The notes under the pieces are model-generated. The model saw nothing but the letters and a program-made list of their open reading frames with translations. It made no database searches and was not told the DNA's origin. Below are positions 11,793 through 22,729 of a stretch of 64,000 nucleotides of DNA, one piece after another (positions within the stretch are counted from its first letter, which is position 1; every line of letters begins with the position of its first letter). This DNA comes from Acanthaster planci. Taxonomy: Eukaryota > Echinodermata > Asteroidea > Valvatida > Acanthasteridae. The translations under genes were made by a program, and so were the position numbers. Location of the stretch: assembly GCF_001949145.1 (NCBI RefSeq), contig NW_019091403.1, positions 903,391 to 967,390 on the forward strand, written 5' to 3'.

Positions 11793-14738
11793 AATGAGAA
11801 AGAGCTTAACTCAAAGAGACGGTCTTGCTACTATTGTGACGCTTCCCCTAAAGGGGAGGACTTTGTTGTGGACTTGACTGGTAAGACAGTAGGGAGAATT
11901 CAGAAGATTGTCCTAAGTAAACAAGTACGATGAAGAATAACTGGGAAAAGAGCACCATGGAAATGATATATCGTCATTCTTGTCATGACATGAAGCAAAT
12001 GCAGACGTGGATATGACAACGGAAAACAGTTGTAAAATACCAAACATTCACTGATACTTATGACCAGCTGGTATGGCAATAGGACTTTCTGACGATACAG
12101 CCTTTATTTTGAATGAAAATGAAAGTGTTAAGGAATGCGATACTCCTTCTGAAAAGCCCTGCTGTAATGTTGAATCTTATGCTATTTTGATGAAGAGCCA
12201 GATTGTTTTAAGAACCCCCAAAATATGTTTATATAATACATTTAATGTAAGAATAGAACGTATTTTGTTTGATGGTGGGGAAAGGCGCTTTATCGTGTAT
12301 GAACAAAGCACTGACTAAAAAGACCAGGGCTTTAAAACTCCTGTTCACTTTGCTTAGTCTATCTTGGGCCAGTGTTCTCCGCACAATCGTGAATTCTCGC
12401 GGGGTAAGGTTTTGGCTGGTAGTATCGATAATTCTTCACGAATGGTGAGTTTTATGGGCTCGGAGAGTTTGGCGCAAAAATTGTGAGTGTGCGAAGCGAT
12501 GTTCAAGACGCGGTGGGGTATATTTCACTGAAGAAATTTTCCTGTGATTGTATAGGCCTGACACCTCTCCGTGATGTCATACAGGTCTAGAGCATTGGAC
12601 GACTGCCAAATGTTTTATACTCAAGGAGACAGTGTACGTTTGATGTGATGTAGATCAGGACAAATCAAAAGTAGTAACCTAACTTTGCAAACAAGACACT
12701 AGTGCTGTAATAATTTACTTCCTTTTTAAAAATATTGTTGTGTCGAAATTTATTCGTGGCGTTCATTTTATCTCGTTTTGTGTGTGATAGCCGATATTAT
12801 CAAAGAAATTTAGCTCTTTTTTCCTTATCTGTGTGGACTTTAAAATGTAAACTGCGGTCTATTCTCAAGATCAAATAAACTGATGATCAGTATGCCGAAT
12901 GAACAATTTTGGGGGTATATGAAGAACAATTGAATAAAGTTATCGGTTCAGACTGCGCATTTGTATTTCTGTTAAGGCCAATAACCCACCAGGCAAAGTT
13001 GATGGACATACAACTGTATATAGGCTCAAATCCTCCTTGCTGATTGGTTGAAACCATGCGTGTGAACAAGAGAGGGCGCTTTTTGTACATGATTTGTATT
13101 TGACAAAACTATTCAACGGAAACGCAGTTCAGTTTTGAACCATCCTTTTGTTTGTTTTAATTTTGGATTTGTAATAGTGTAATTTACTATTACATTATTC
13201 TAATTTTTTTCTAATGGTTTTGCTCGTCAATGTGTTACCGAAATATCTGAGAGTCCAATGTCATTTTAGTGACTTGGTCCTATCACGCTTTATTCAGTGA
13301 AATTTTATGAGTAAAAAATATGCGTATTCTTGTGGCTTCTTGTTATTGGTAAAATACTTTTCTTTTACCTTTCTTTTATTCAGTAAGTTCTGATCATTCT
13401 TTTCTGTAAAAGTAGCATGGAAATCATGCTACATACAAATTCTGCTTTGATTTGTCTTGAAAAGAAAAGAATTAAGTAATATTATTGTAATGTTCTTTCA
13501 CTTTGGTCTGGAAATCAGGCATGGACAAGGAACTTACCTACTTTACATCTCTGGTTATTTCTTAATTCAGTGAATTTGCATAACAAGTATATTAGACACT
13601 GTTCACACGTCCTTGTTTACAATGCAGCTATGCTTTTGATGTTTTATGATTATACAAGTCGTATAGTTTCATGGGGGCGCTGTCGCCGAAAGAATTGACA
13701 GTCAGGGTTTCGTTGGTGACCGGATCTCGGCAGTTACTTTTACACACTACTAGAACGGAGGTATCTATCTAATGATGCATTAAATGTGTTTATGAAGTGG
13801 AGTTAACTCGCAGGCCAATTAATCCTGGGGTTGAGGTATATGAACACCGCTTTTGATGTCGCGCCCACTCATATTCTCTATGCGTTCGCATATCGGCATG
13901 GTGTGCTTCCTCTTCGGGTGGAGATCTATTACCTTTGGTTTTACTTGAATGTCTAACTCGACCAGCATTCAAGTTGCAAGGGGGCATTCTTCTCCAGAGG
14001 GGACTGGATGGATTTTGTCATCATTAAGCAGTACAATCGTTTCATGCATTTTCTTGAGTTACAGATTGGGGGTAGTAACGGGATATTTCATTCGATTACA
14101 CGTCCTTTTAAGTTCACCATAGACTTGATCATTGCATTTGGAGAAATATTAGAGTAGCTTCAGTCTCTTCTTGTGCGTGCCTTCAATCATTCCTCCTTGG
14201 TCTTACCGTACGTGCGATATAGTGACGACATTGCGCTTGCGAGGATATGGGCCGAGGGGAAGCAGTCGTCCCTGCCTGTATACAATAGTTATTCTCATTG
14301 GCGGTGCTGCCTTCATGTTTGTGGCCTACCGTGTGCTGAACACCGACCAGGTTCCCATCAAACAAATTACCGACTTGAAATCAAGTCTAGCATCTTTATC
14401 TGCCGTGAAACACGTTGCTACTCTATGGCATTTTAAACAAAGTACGAGCGCATTTGTTGCGACATAATGGCGTAATGACCGTTTACAGCTGCATCGTGAT
14501 TAACAAGTAATTGGTGGGAGAAATGGAATCGTAACTTGATGAACCTAAGATAACAGCAATGGCTTTTACAGATAGAGTCAAGATTGCGCAGCCATGTTGC
14601 AACGTAGGCATACAGCATGCAATTGTATACCGTACCCGTACGTGAATCCATGGCATTCGCGCCGCTGAAAATAGTAGGCCTACAACACAACAGGAGTTGT
14701 AGAGACTAAACTTAGTTGGGCAGCAAATCCAACCCAGG
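11793..14738. other. Spacer between copy B and fragment C
   Basis: This AT-rich 2.9 kb contains the 3' flank of copy B (an AATAAA lies near 12874) and the upstream flank of fragment C. A short ORF at 12073-12318 looks like 3' UTR and has no recognisable domain. GGGCGCT motifs occur at 13071-13080 and 13673-13681. The block at 14368-14394 repeats the copy B upstream sequence. No further gene is seen. Confidence 0.5.
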
Positions 14739-14966
14739 ATGGACTGTAAAAGGAAAGAGACTAAAACCAGCAATTCAGTGCCTGAACTGTCTGAGTCGGC
14801 GGGCTGGGCACGGTGGGTTCTTGCTGGTGGTTTCGTTCTCCAGGTTACGCTGGGCGGTTTTCTTGCCTGTATGCCTGTCTTCGTTTTCGTGTGGATGACT
14901 TTCTTTGACGAAAGAGGTGCGAAATTCTATATTCTTGGAAAGATTTCATTTCCCAAGATGGTTTGA
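14739..14966 (+). pseudogene. SLC16/MCT first-exon fragment (copy C)
   Basis: The reading frame starts MDCKRKETK and runs through TM1 and into the region before TM2, aligning with exon 1 of copies A and B. The signature is damaged: SAGWARWV has an extra residue and Arg in place of the second Trp. Similarity stops after VWMTFFDERG and the frame closes at 14964-14966. No exon 2 (the SPxAG...CKRFGPR block), exon 3 or exon 4 is found before the - strand genes begin. This looks like the end of the + strand tandem series, truncated when or after it was duplicated. Confidence 0.75.
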
Positions 14967-17610
14967 GCATTATGCTCGCAAATTTAGCCTCCCGATTTGA
15001 GAAATCTTCAGCTCAAATTTCTGCTAAAGGGATATCAGGCTGTTGAAAGTAACACTGGCGTTTAAAATAGTATCATTTCCAACAGAATATTTGGAAACAT
15101 CGGAACCCAAACGAAGCCATGGGAATAGCGCCACCTTTAGTTCACTTCCCACCCACGTGAGTAACTTTTGACGCGCCGTGTAGGCCTAATTTGCATTTCA
15201 ACGAAGCCCTCGTTTGAATGAAGCTCAGCGACGCGCCTGAATTCAATTTGTGAAGAACAATATAGTAGGCCTACTGCCGCATCTGTTCGAATGCTTGAAA
15301 TTCCATTCTTGTAGTTATCTTCTCTCGTTGGTAAGCGGGTAACAGTCGCTCCAGCCTGCGTCTCAGCGCTGTGAATTCTGCATTATGCGTCCATCTTTCC
15401 ATTAGGCTAACAAAACTTGTGGATGCTCTGAGGTATAAATGTATTCCCGTTTGCAGCTGGAATCCTTCCGGTAAGTGCTTCCCTTTTGTGGTATTTTATC
15501 GATGGAATTTCACGTAATATGTATTATTTTGTCGTAACACGCTAAACGCTGAAGAATGAGTACCTTTTGGGGAAGTATGTGGCATTCCTTGTTGATGCAG
15601 AGTAACCCCAATGGGCCAGAACTGTAGGGTTTGTTGTGCGATCCGCTGCACACCCACGAACGCGTGGCCGACGTCGAATCCCACAGTTCTCAGTAGGGGT
15701 AGGCACAGAGAAATCGGATAGATTGAAAATTGACTTGATATTGTCCAGGGGGCAATTACATACACGCTTGCTTTCTTTGTTCAAATTCAACAGGTTTTTT
15801 GGTCGCGTGAGTAAAAAGGGTTTATACTGCTAACCCTCAATGTCGAATCTTTGTACAGGATTTGGTTTGGTTGGGATATTGATTAGCCTTTATGTCTCTG
15901 ATAGCCATAAATATTGTACACAGTAAATAACAGCACCTAATGAGTTCTCACAAACGTACTCATGGAGACTAGTGATTATTTGAAATAAAATTATTGTACA
16001 GTTTTAATTAAGCCTACGTGTATGCTTCTTACTGCGTGACCCTGAAATTTTTACAACGCTGCAGTACTGCTTGGACCTGTGAGTTGTCAACGTCACGCTT
16101 TAGTAGTGCTTTGACAAAATAAATGTTTACATCAGTAAGAGTAATCCTGTTTTGCCTCACGTGGATATGAAAGACTATTACTGAAAGTGCTTAGCCGATT
16201 TTCGAAATGTAAAGACGACTTCATGAGAAGTCATCAAACATTTTTTTTAAACTAAGTGTGCATGGCAGAAACAGGCCATCAGCGATCAGAATATAGCATG
16301 TGTAAAAACCATACAGGCATTATAAATGTAAGTAGAGTGTGATGTTTCCATTTTTGTCCTCGCGTATGGTCCAGGCTAATAGTTCCTTAAATGCCCTAGA
16401 AATTACTTCGAATCGGAGCCAATATTAAGATGTTTAGCTATAAGATCAATTTTCTCTGTGAAATGAAGCAGCGCGCATGGGTCGGTCCGCGGTGTGTTGG
16501 CCCTAGCTCACGTAGGTTGATATGTTATCCTCTAGTAAGGAAGACTAGGAATTGATGTTCACTCGGCTTTATTAATCTCCAGCTCTGAGAAGTTCCAGTG
16601 TGAAGAAAGTCTCAGGCAAACGAAAATTCCCAGTACAAAAAATCCCAGCTGAAACAAACTAGTAAAAAGAGAAATGGCATGTTTTACAAAGCCATCATTT
16701 GTAATTAATAACAAATAACATTTTATAACACACACGGTCTAAATTCTAAAGATATATTCAAACTCACCCAGCATTAGCAGCTGGAAAATGACCAGCTGCG
16801 TAAAATGTAGGCATACATGAGAATCTACTATATTGTGACAAATTAAAATTATTCACTTAGAAAAATACACTAACGGCAACACTAAACGAAAATGCTAATT
16901 GGCGGAAGAAGCCCAGATAGTAATCCAAAATAAGTATAACGCATTTTTGCGTCGCCCCATTACAGTAAAAAACGCTGCACGAACTGTAAGCAACTTGGTC
17001 AAGGGTCAAAGTGGAAACAAAGACAAGCAACAATGTGCCAGTTCGGTATTTCAAAAAAGCAAGGTCATTCGCAAACAAAGCACGCGCGCAAGTCTGCGTA
17101 GGGCCACGCTGATTGGGCACGCGAGTCCGAATGAGGCCTCAGATCGAGGCACTCAAATGTGGGCATGTGCTGTGGGAATACTGAACTGCTGCTGGTTACT
17201 TCTCGCAAGGCCCGTGCTCACACCAAAGCATGCATGTACATGTAAAAGCACGCACTTTCAAATGGCGAGCCCCGGGCTCCGCCGCCTGCCAAGTTAAGGC
17301 AAAAAGTGGGCGGAGCGTCCGAAGACAGCTCATCCATATTTACGAGGCCCAAATGGTACGCAATGCAAGCTCATCGATACAGTGTCTTGGGGGATTTTAC
17401 GCAGCCTGCTTCCTGTATTAGAGGCTATCTCTTGATGAAACCGGAACATACACGAGCAATAGACCAAACCACCAACTTTTAATCAATTCAGCATCATGCA
17501 CTTTTGATTTGATCCGTTGGAATTAACAGGAATACTCCTGTGTTTCTGACTCAATTTCTGATCTTGAGCTCTTAATTTTTTGCTTTGTTCTCACCAGGTT
17601 CATGTCGACA
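14967..17610. other. Spacer between the + and - MCT sets
   Basis: This 2.6 kb lies between the last + strand fragment and the 3' end of copy D. ORFs at 16899-17297 (+) and 16857-17120 (-) overlap on opposite strands and show no recognisable family. The last 250 bases match the 3' flank of copy E near 22490-22590 (shared AATGCAAGCTC and GGAACATACAC blocks), so the - strand duplication unit includes 3' flank. Confidence 0.5.
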
Positions 17611-20600
17611 TTAAGTATCGTTGTTGCTGTCACCTGAGAACACTGGATTCATTACACCATTCTCTTGGTTCTCATTGACGCGATCCCCAGATTTCTTGCT
17701 AGGGTCTTGAGGTGCACGCTGTGCCTCAATATTCGCCCCGTCCGCTTCCCCCTTCTGTCCTCTCGACGTTCTTTTTTCTAAGCAGTAGATCATGGCAACT
17801 AAGGTTGCTGCCAGGGTACATACAGATCACGACATGACGTATGCGATGTTGTAGCTTGCAAGGGTGTCGTAAATCCAACCTTTCGAAAGAAAAGAAGAGA
17901 GCAATGTTTTACTAGCGCTGTTATTATTGTTTTTTCATTTTAAGAAAATGTGTTTTATTTTTATTTTATTTTATTTATTGTTCTTTTGCAAATGACACCC
18001 TCCTTTATCTGCAGAAGGTTCAAACCGATGTGATATCACACAATCATGATCAAAAATATTAGATTAGACCCATATGCAACATAATGACTGTCTTTGGGTT
18101 GAATTCCACCATCATGCAAACAGTTGATTTTTAATCTGTAGTTTTGTTGTCGAAAAGCAGCAACTGAGAGGCAATTATTATTATACCTGCGATAGTAGCT
18201 CCAAGTACTTCGCCAATACCCCAGCACACAAGGAGGAGACTGGTCGCTCCAGCCACTTCACTCGGTTGCACAAGAACCTGAATAACTACAAATATCAATG
18301 GCTCTACCACACCGTTGGAAAACCCGAATAGAACACAAATTGCTGCCATGGGACCAAAGGTGGCGAGAGGAAGTAAGATAAAACAGGTCACAGCGTCGCC
18401 GAGGAGTGCTATGATGAAGGCAATTAGTGGAGGAATGTAGCCTTTATCAACGAACCATCCGTGACTTATTGAACCAACAAAGGCTCCTACTCCCATGAGA
18501 GTCAGAAGTGTGGCTCCTTCGGTGGACTGCAAACCGACCGACTCGGCATGGGCGTCTAGGTGATACACAACGGAGGCCCAACCACTGCCGTGCGCTAAGC
18601 CGATGGGTATGGTCAAGACAAAGCTGGGATTTCGGAACAAGCTTGAAAGACCGTAACTCTCCATCATAAAGGTCCGGAAACGGGTCAGGTACAGTCTGCA
18701 ACGGCTGACAGACGGCGGGTTTGAGTCAGTCTGTGACGTGGGTGATTTCTGATTGTGAATTGTTTCCGGAGAGATAGTTGCCCCTGAGTCTTCCAGGAAA
18801 CAGGGATCACGAGTTGCATTGTCCGCCTTAGCAAAGACGTCTTCAACACCAATTGACGGTGTGGGTTTCGATGTGATCTTTTTGTTGTTATCGTAATTTT
18901 TCTGCCGCGAGATATCCGTGCCATCGAAAAATACTTCGCTTGAATCATTATTTGACAATTCCGTGCTGGCCTCTGCAAAATCACCGTTAGTTCTCAAATG
19001 AGCCTCAACAGTAACATCTTCCTCATCGTTTGTCTCAGGGTTCTCAAAGGAGCCTGTGTTTACCACAGAGCCTTTTTCCGAAGCGACACCGGTCATAGTT
19101 TGGATATCTTTGTCGTCATAGTCATGTTTCCGCAAAACAATCTCTTTGTCGTTCAAACAAAAGTTGGCCGAATCGTCATTTGACGATCTTCTGCAAACTG
19201 TATCTGTGTAATCACCGCTGATTCTGAATTGGGCTTCAGCGATAATATCTCTCTCCTCGTTTGTCTTTTGAGAATTTCCGCCGATATTCGTGATATTTTC
19301 GTCGGCCGACTTTGTTTCAGAGTCCAGCCGCAGCTTTGATGCCCGTTTCCCTGCCTTGGATAACAGTGGACGTACGAGGGCTCCACAAGCAGTGGTATGA
19401 AATAAAATACCCCCCATGATGACCATGGACCCTCTCCATCCATATTGGTCTATCAGGTATTCTACCAGAGGAGTCAGGATAATCTGACCCCCTGCAAAGC
19501 CAGATGAAGCAATGCCAAAAGCAACAGTACGACGCTTCTTGAAGTACATGCCTAGAGCCACTAGACTACAGTTTACACACACACTGAAACCCAGAGCTGT
19601 TGACAGAGGGGAAAAATAATTCAATTTGAAGTATGCCCTGTCTTGAACCTTATGACTTATGATGGATCTGTGATTAAAACAAGTATTTTTTTTTTCATGC
19701 AAATTTGACAATTCGATTGCATGTACTAGTAACACCTTCAGCAGGCTACTTAAGCTGATGGTCAACAAAAAAGATGGACGCTGGGTTAATAGGCCTAATT
19801 TGCTTTATTCTTGTTAGAAGGCTGTCAAAATGCTGACATAGATTAATGAGCAGAGCTTTCCAATACACAAAAGAACTGTAAGATAAATGATGTAGGTTGC
19901 CACTTATATCCATTCTGGACGATGTACAATTGGGCAGCCTTCAAGGTCACCTGTTTATGAACTCAGAGCTATGCAGTCTATTTTCTATGTATAGCCGATA
20001 ATCTGTATCATTCCCTTCCTTTTTCCCCCATTTTTTAGTATGATCTTGACATGTCACATGACCTTTTGTACACTGAAGCCTTACAAGGACTTGTGCAAGC
20101 ATCTGGCGCGGTTGCCCAATACAACCTAGTTTCTATTAGCTGCACATGTAATCTACAGGTTTAATATTCGTAAATGTCAATCAGTAGATAGGAAGTACTT
20201 TCCAAATGTTACGGATAACGGTTCTTACCTGTTATCAAGCTCATGCTTAGCGTCAGGAAGAGTGTACCGGTAGCCAGAGCTGATATCAGAAGCCCTAGTG
20301 AAGCCAACACGCCCCCAATCATCCAGATAGATCTGACACTAAATCGGGTTATCAAGATACCAGCAACCACACCTGGCATTCATTCAATGAGAAAATTAAC
20401 ACAAGTTCAGTTTCTTGATGCTCTGCATCTAAAAGAAAGCGATTGGGGCATCGCATGTTGTGCTCAAAAAGTTAAATGAAGTTCAAGTTAAATCAAGTCA
20501 TATTCGGATACTTACTTAAAAAACCAATGAAGAACGACGACAGAGAAACAATCAAACTCGACTCTGTCGCAGAACTGTCGAAGAAATCTATCCACACAGG

Positions 20601-20765
20601 GACGTACACGGCCACAGCTCCGTAGTATCCGTACGTGAGAGCTTGTGATAAGAATGCTCCAACAAGTACCAGCCAGGCCCAGCCGCCGTCCGGGGGCTCT
20701 GGTGGCTGGGCTCGCTTCGTAGCATTTTTCGCCCCTCGAGTGTCCGTGTTGAGCGTGTCAGCCAT
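17611..20765 (-). CDS. SLC16/MCT-like transporter, - set copy D, premature stop
   Basis: Exons in transcript order are 20765-20516, 20372-20229, 19596-18187 and 17879 onward, with phase-1 introns. TM1 has the near-canonical signature PPDGGWAWLVL, TM5 has MYFKKRRTVAFGIASSG, and TM8 reads FVGSISHGW, with Ser where MCT1 has Arg. Exon 3 (1410 nt) exceeds that of E and G (1179 nt) by exactly 231 nt because a 77-residue block of the cytoplasmic loop is duplicated. In exon 4 a TGA at 17829-17827 replaces the GGA of E, F and G, 18 codons into the exon, ending the protein at 618 residues before most of TM12. The original frame stays open to a TAA at 17611. A last-exon stop would normally escape nonsense-mediated decay, so this is a truncated or recently disabled carrier. 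Confidence 0.8.
18830..19295 (-). repeat. 231-nt direct duplication inside copy D exon 3
   Basis: The CGTTTGTC block at 19258 recurs at 19027, an offset of exactly 231 nt. The two encoded units align: one has TNEERDIIAEAQFR...GDYTD, the other TNDEEDVTVEAHLR...GDFAE, each followed by a SNND-type acidic stretch. E, F and G have only one unit. Outer limits are approximate. Confidence 0.8.
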
Positions 20766-22729
20766 ATTTGTGCAAAATTATCCAAGGTGCAGTTTTGTTG
20801 GGGTGTGCGTTTGTGCTTCAGCTGTGCACGTGGGTAAAATATACTGTGCTATGGAAGAATGCACATCCGTGCACGTTAGACCTTTGTACTGCGCCCACAG
20901 AGTACAAACCGTTCAAAGCTGTTCGGGTGGATTTGGCCTATGTGTAATGCGTTCAGCTAGGTGTATGGTGATGGTACAGTTCAGTGTAATAAAACTTCAA
21001 TGCATGACTTCCTGAGCTGAAAGGGGGTCGTTCAAGTTGGCATCAGTCTGTCCAGCAATGTCTGTTATCGAGGTAGAGATGAGGATGGATATAGAATTTC
21101 AACCCAAGCCATTTCAGATAAACTTCCTATGTCACTGTTGTTTGATAAAGTCACCTTAATTGCTCTTTTATGGCAAGCGCTCTCTTCAGGATTGCCTGCC
21201 TGTAGGCGCATACCCTGTGCAGCTGGTATCACGCCACTGACTACCTTAAGTTTGTGGTATTCAAATTCCATGGATTATCTCTCTATTGCATCATACTAAT
21301 CGTCCAGGACCCTATTTTTAAAGGATTTGTTTCAGAACTAAGCTATTTTGTGACATTCTTGTAGAGGTTTATTTTCAGTCATACCAAATACATCGTACGA
21401 TGCTTAATTCAGCCTATATACATGTAGATATGTATCGGAGCAGTGTATGGAGAAAGTTGTGATAATGAGTGTTAGGCATTTTTGGAAACAAACTGGCAGG
21501 TGTTTGCGTCAGTGCACGTGGACAGTTGGTATACAAAAGCCGCACACTATGTGCATAGTGAACAGCCATTCTGTTTCCAAAATCTGAAGCTGGCGCTCTT
21601 CATGTACAACTTTTTATACAAATGCTTGCTTTCCGTGGGTCTAGAATACAAACACAAAACAGCATTTAAGTGTTGTTATTTCCTGAATTTCAGGACCAGG
21701 ATGGAATTGGTATAGAGTCGACAAGTTCATACACCAGAAGTGTTTGACAAAGCAAATTCTGTTCATACCTAAGCTCTTTATGTCTACATATTTACAAGTG
21801 ACTGCGAAGGGCGCCAGCAAGTCGGCCGCTGGACCGACAGTGGAATTACAGCTTTTTGTAAAGTTTTTATTAATAAAAAGACATACAGCCGATACGGCTG
21901 AGGTTACATGCAGTACTCATTCGATACACTTTAATATTTGAACCTGTGTAATAATACATTCAATCTTGCAATTACTCAGAGACCATATCAATCCTGAGTA
22001 ATCCGCCAATTCATGGAGGCCTCATTCAAGTGCTTAGAAACCTGATTCCTCTTTGTTTAGTGAGTCTTGCTGCTGCTGACAATCAATCACTGTCGAATTG
22101 TCAGCCCCTGAAGGTAAACAAAAGCTATTTCAAACTAATAACTGACCCTGACAAACAGTATCAGGAGTTGCTGGCTGCCTTGCAGTGTTAAGTGGTGGGT
22201 GGATAGGTGGGGTTAGGGCTTAGATTTCGGAATGTACTATTGGTCGTAAATTAGGGGTAAACCAATATTCAAATTACAGTTTGTCATAATGCATTCCCAG
22301 GGAACCTCTATTCAACCTTTTCAAGCTATTGGAATGGTAGTGTGTCCGTTAAACGAGCTTGAATACGCGCAATACAACCGACTGTTGAAAATAGTCCACA
22401 GGAACAACCACGTGGTTTCTTTCTTGGGGAGGGGCTTGACTTCCCGCAGGTTTAACACGTGAAGCTTGTATCAGATCTGTCTATTTAAACTGTGCAATGC
22501 AAGCTCGTCAGTACATTTTTGGGAATTGAACGCAGTCTTCTCGTCGCTAGACACTGATTAAACAGGAACATACACAAGCAATAGGCCAAACAACTAACCC
22601 CCTAACCAGTTCCGTATTCCCCACTTAAACTCTTGATTTGATCCATTTGGATTAAAAGGAAGACTCATCGTTGTCTTCCTGGCTCAATCTCTGGCCTTGC
22701 CCTCTTACACTATTTTCAGAAGGGACATG
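20766..22729. other. Spacer between MCT copies D and E
   Basis: This is the 5' flank of D joined to the 3' flank of E. It matches the E-F spacer (25716-27478) in order over much of its length: for example AACTTCAATGCATGACTTCC, CACGCCACTGA, TTCCATG, TATTGCATCA and AAGGATTTGTTT. The TGCATGAC at 21001-21008 is the unoccupied target of the MITE present in the E flank. No gene is seen. Confidence 0.6.
20875..20897 (-). promoter_or_regulatory. Conserved upstream element of copy D
   Basis: GTTAGACCTTTGTACTGCG and the following bases recur upstream of F (31654-31676) and, with changes, E (25807-25831), 110-150 nt from the start codons. It may be a promoter element or simply retained duplicated sequence. 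Confidence 0.4.

Noticed and set aside
16899-17297. 132-aa + strand ORF between the two transporter sets
   Set aside because: It has no recognisable domain, an opposite-strand ORF overlaps it, and part of it runs toward sequence duplicated in the 3' flank of gene E.
18131-19768. Copy D beginning at 19768 (single large ORF)
   Set aside because: The first part is intron. The acceptor before CTCTGGG at 19596 and exons 1-2 upstream match the other copies.
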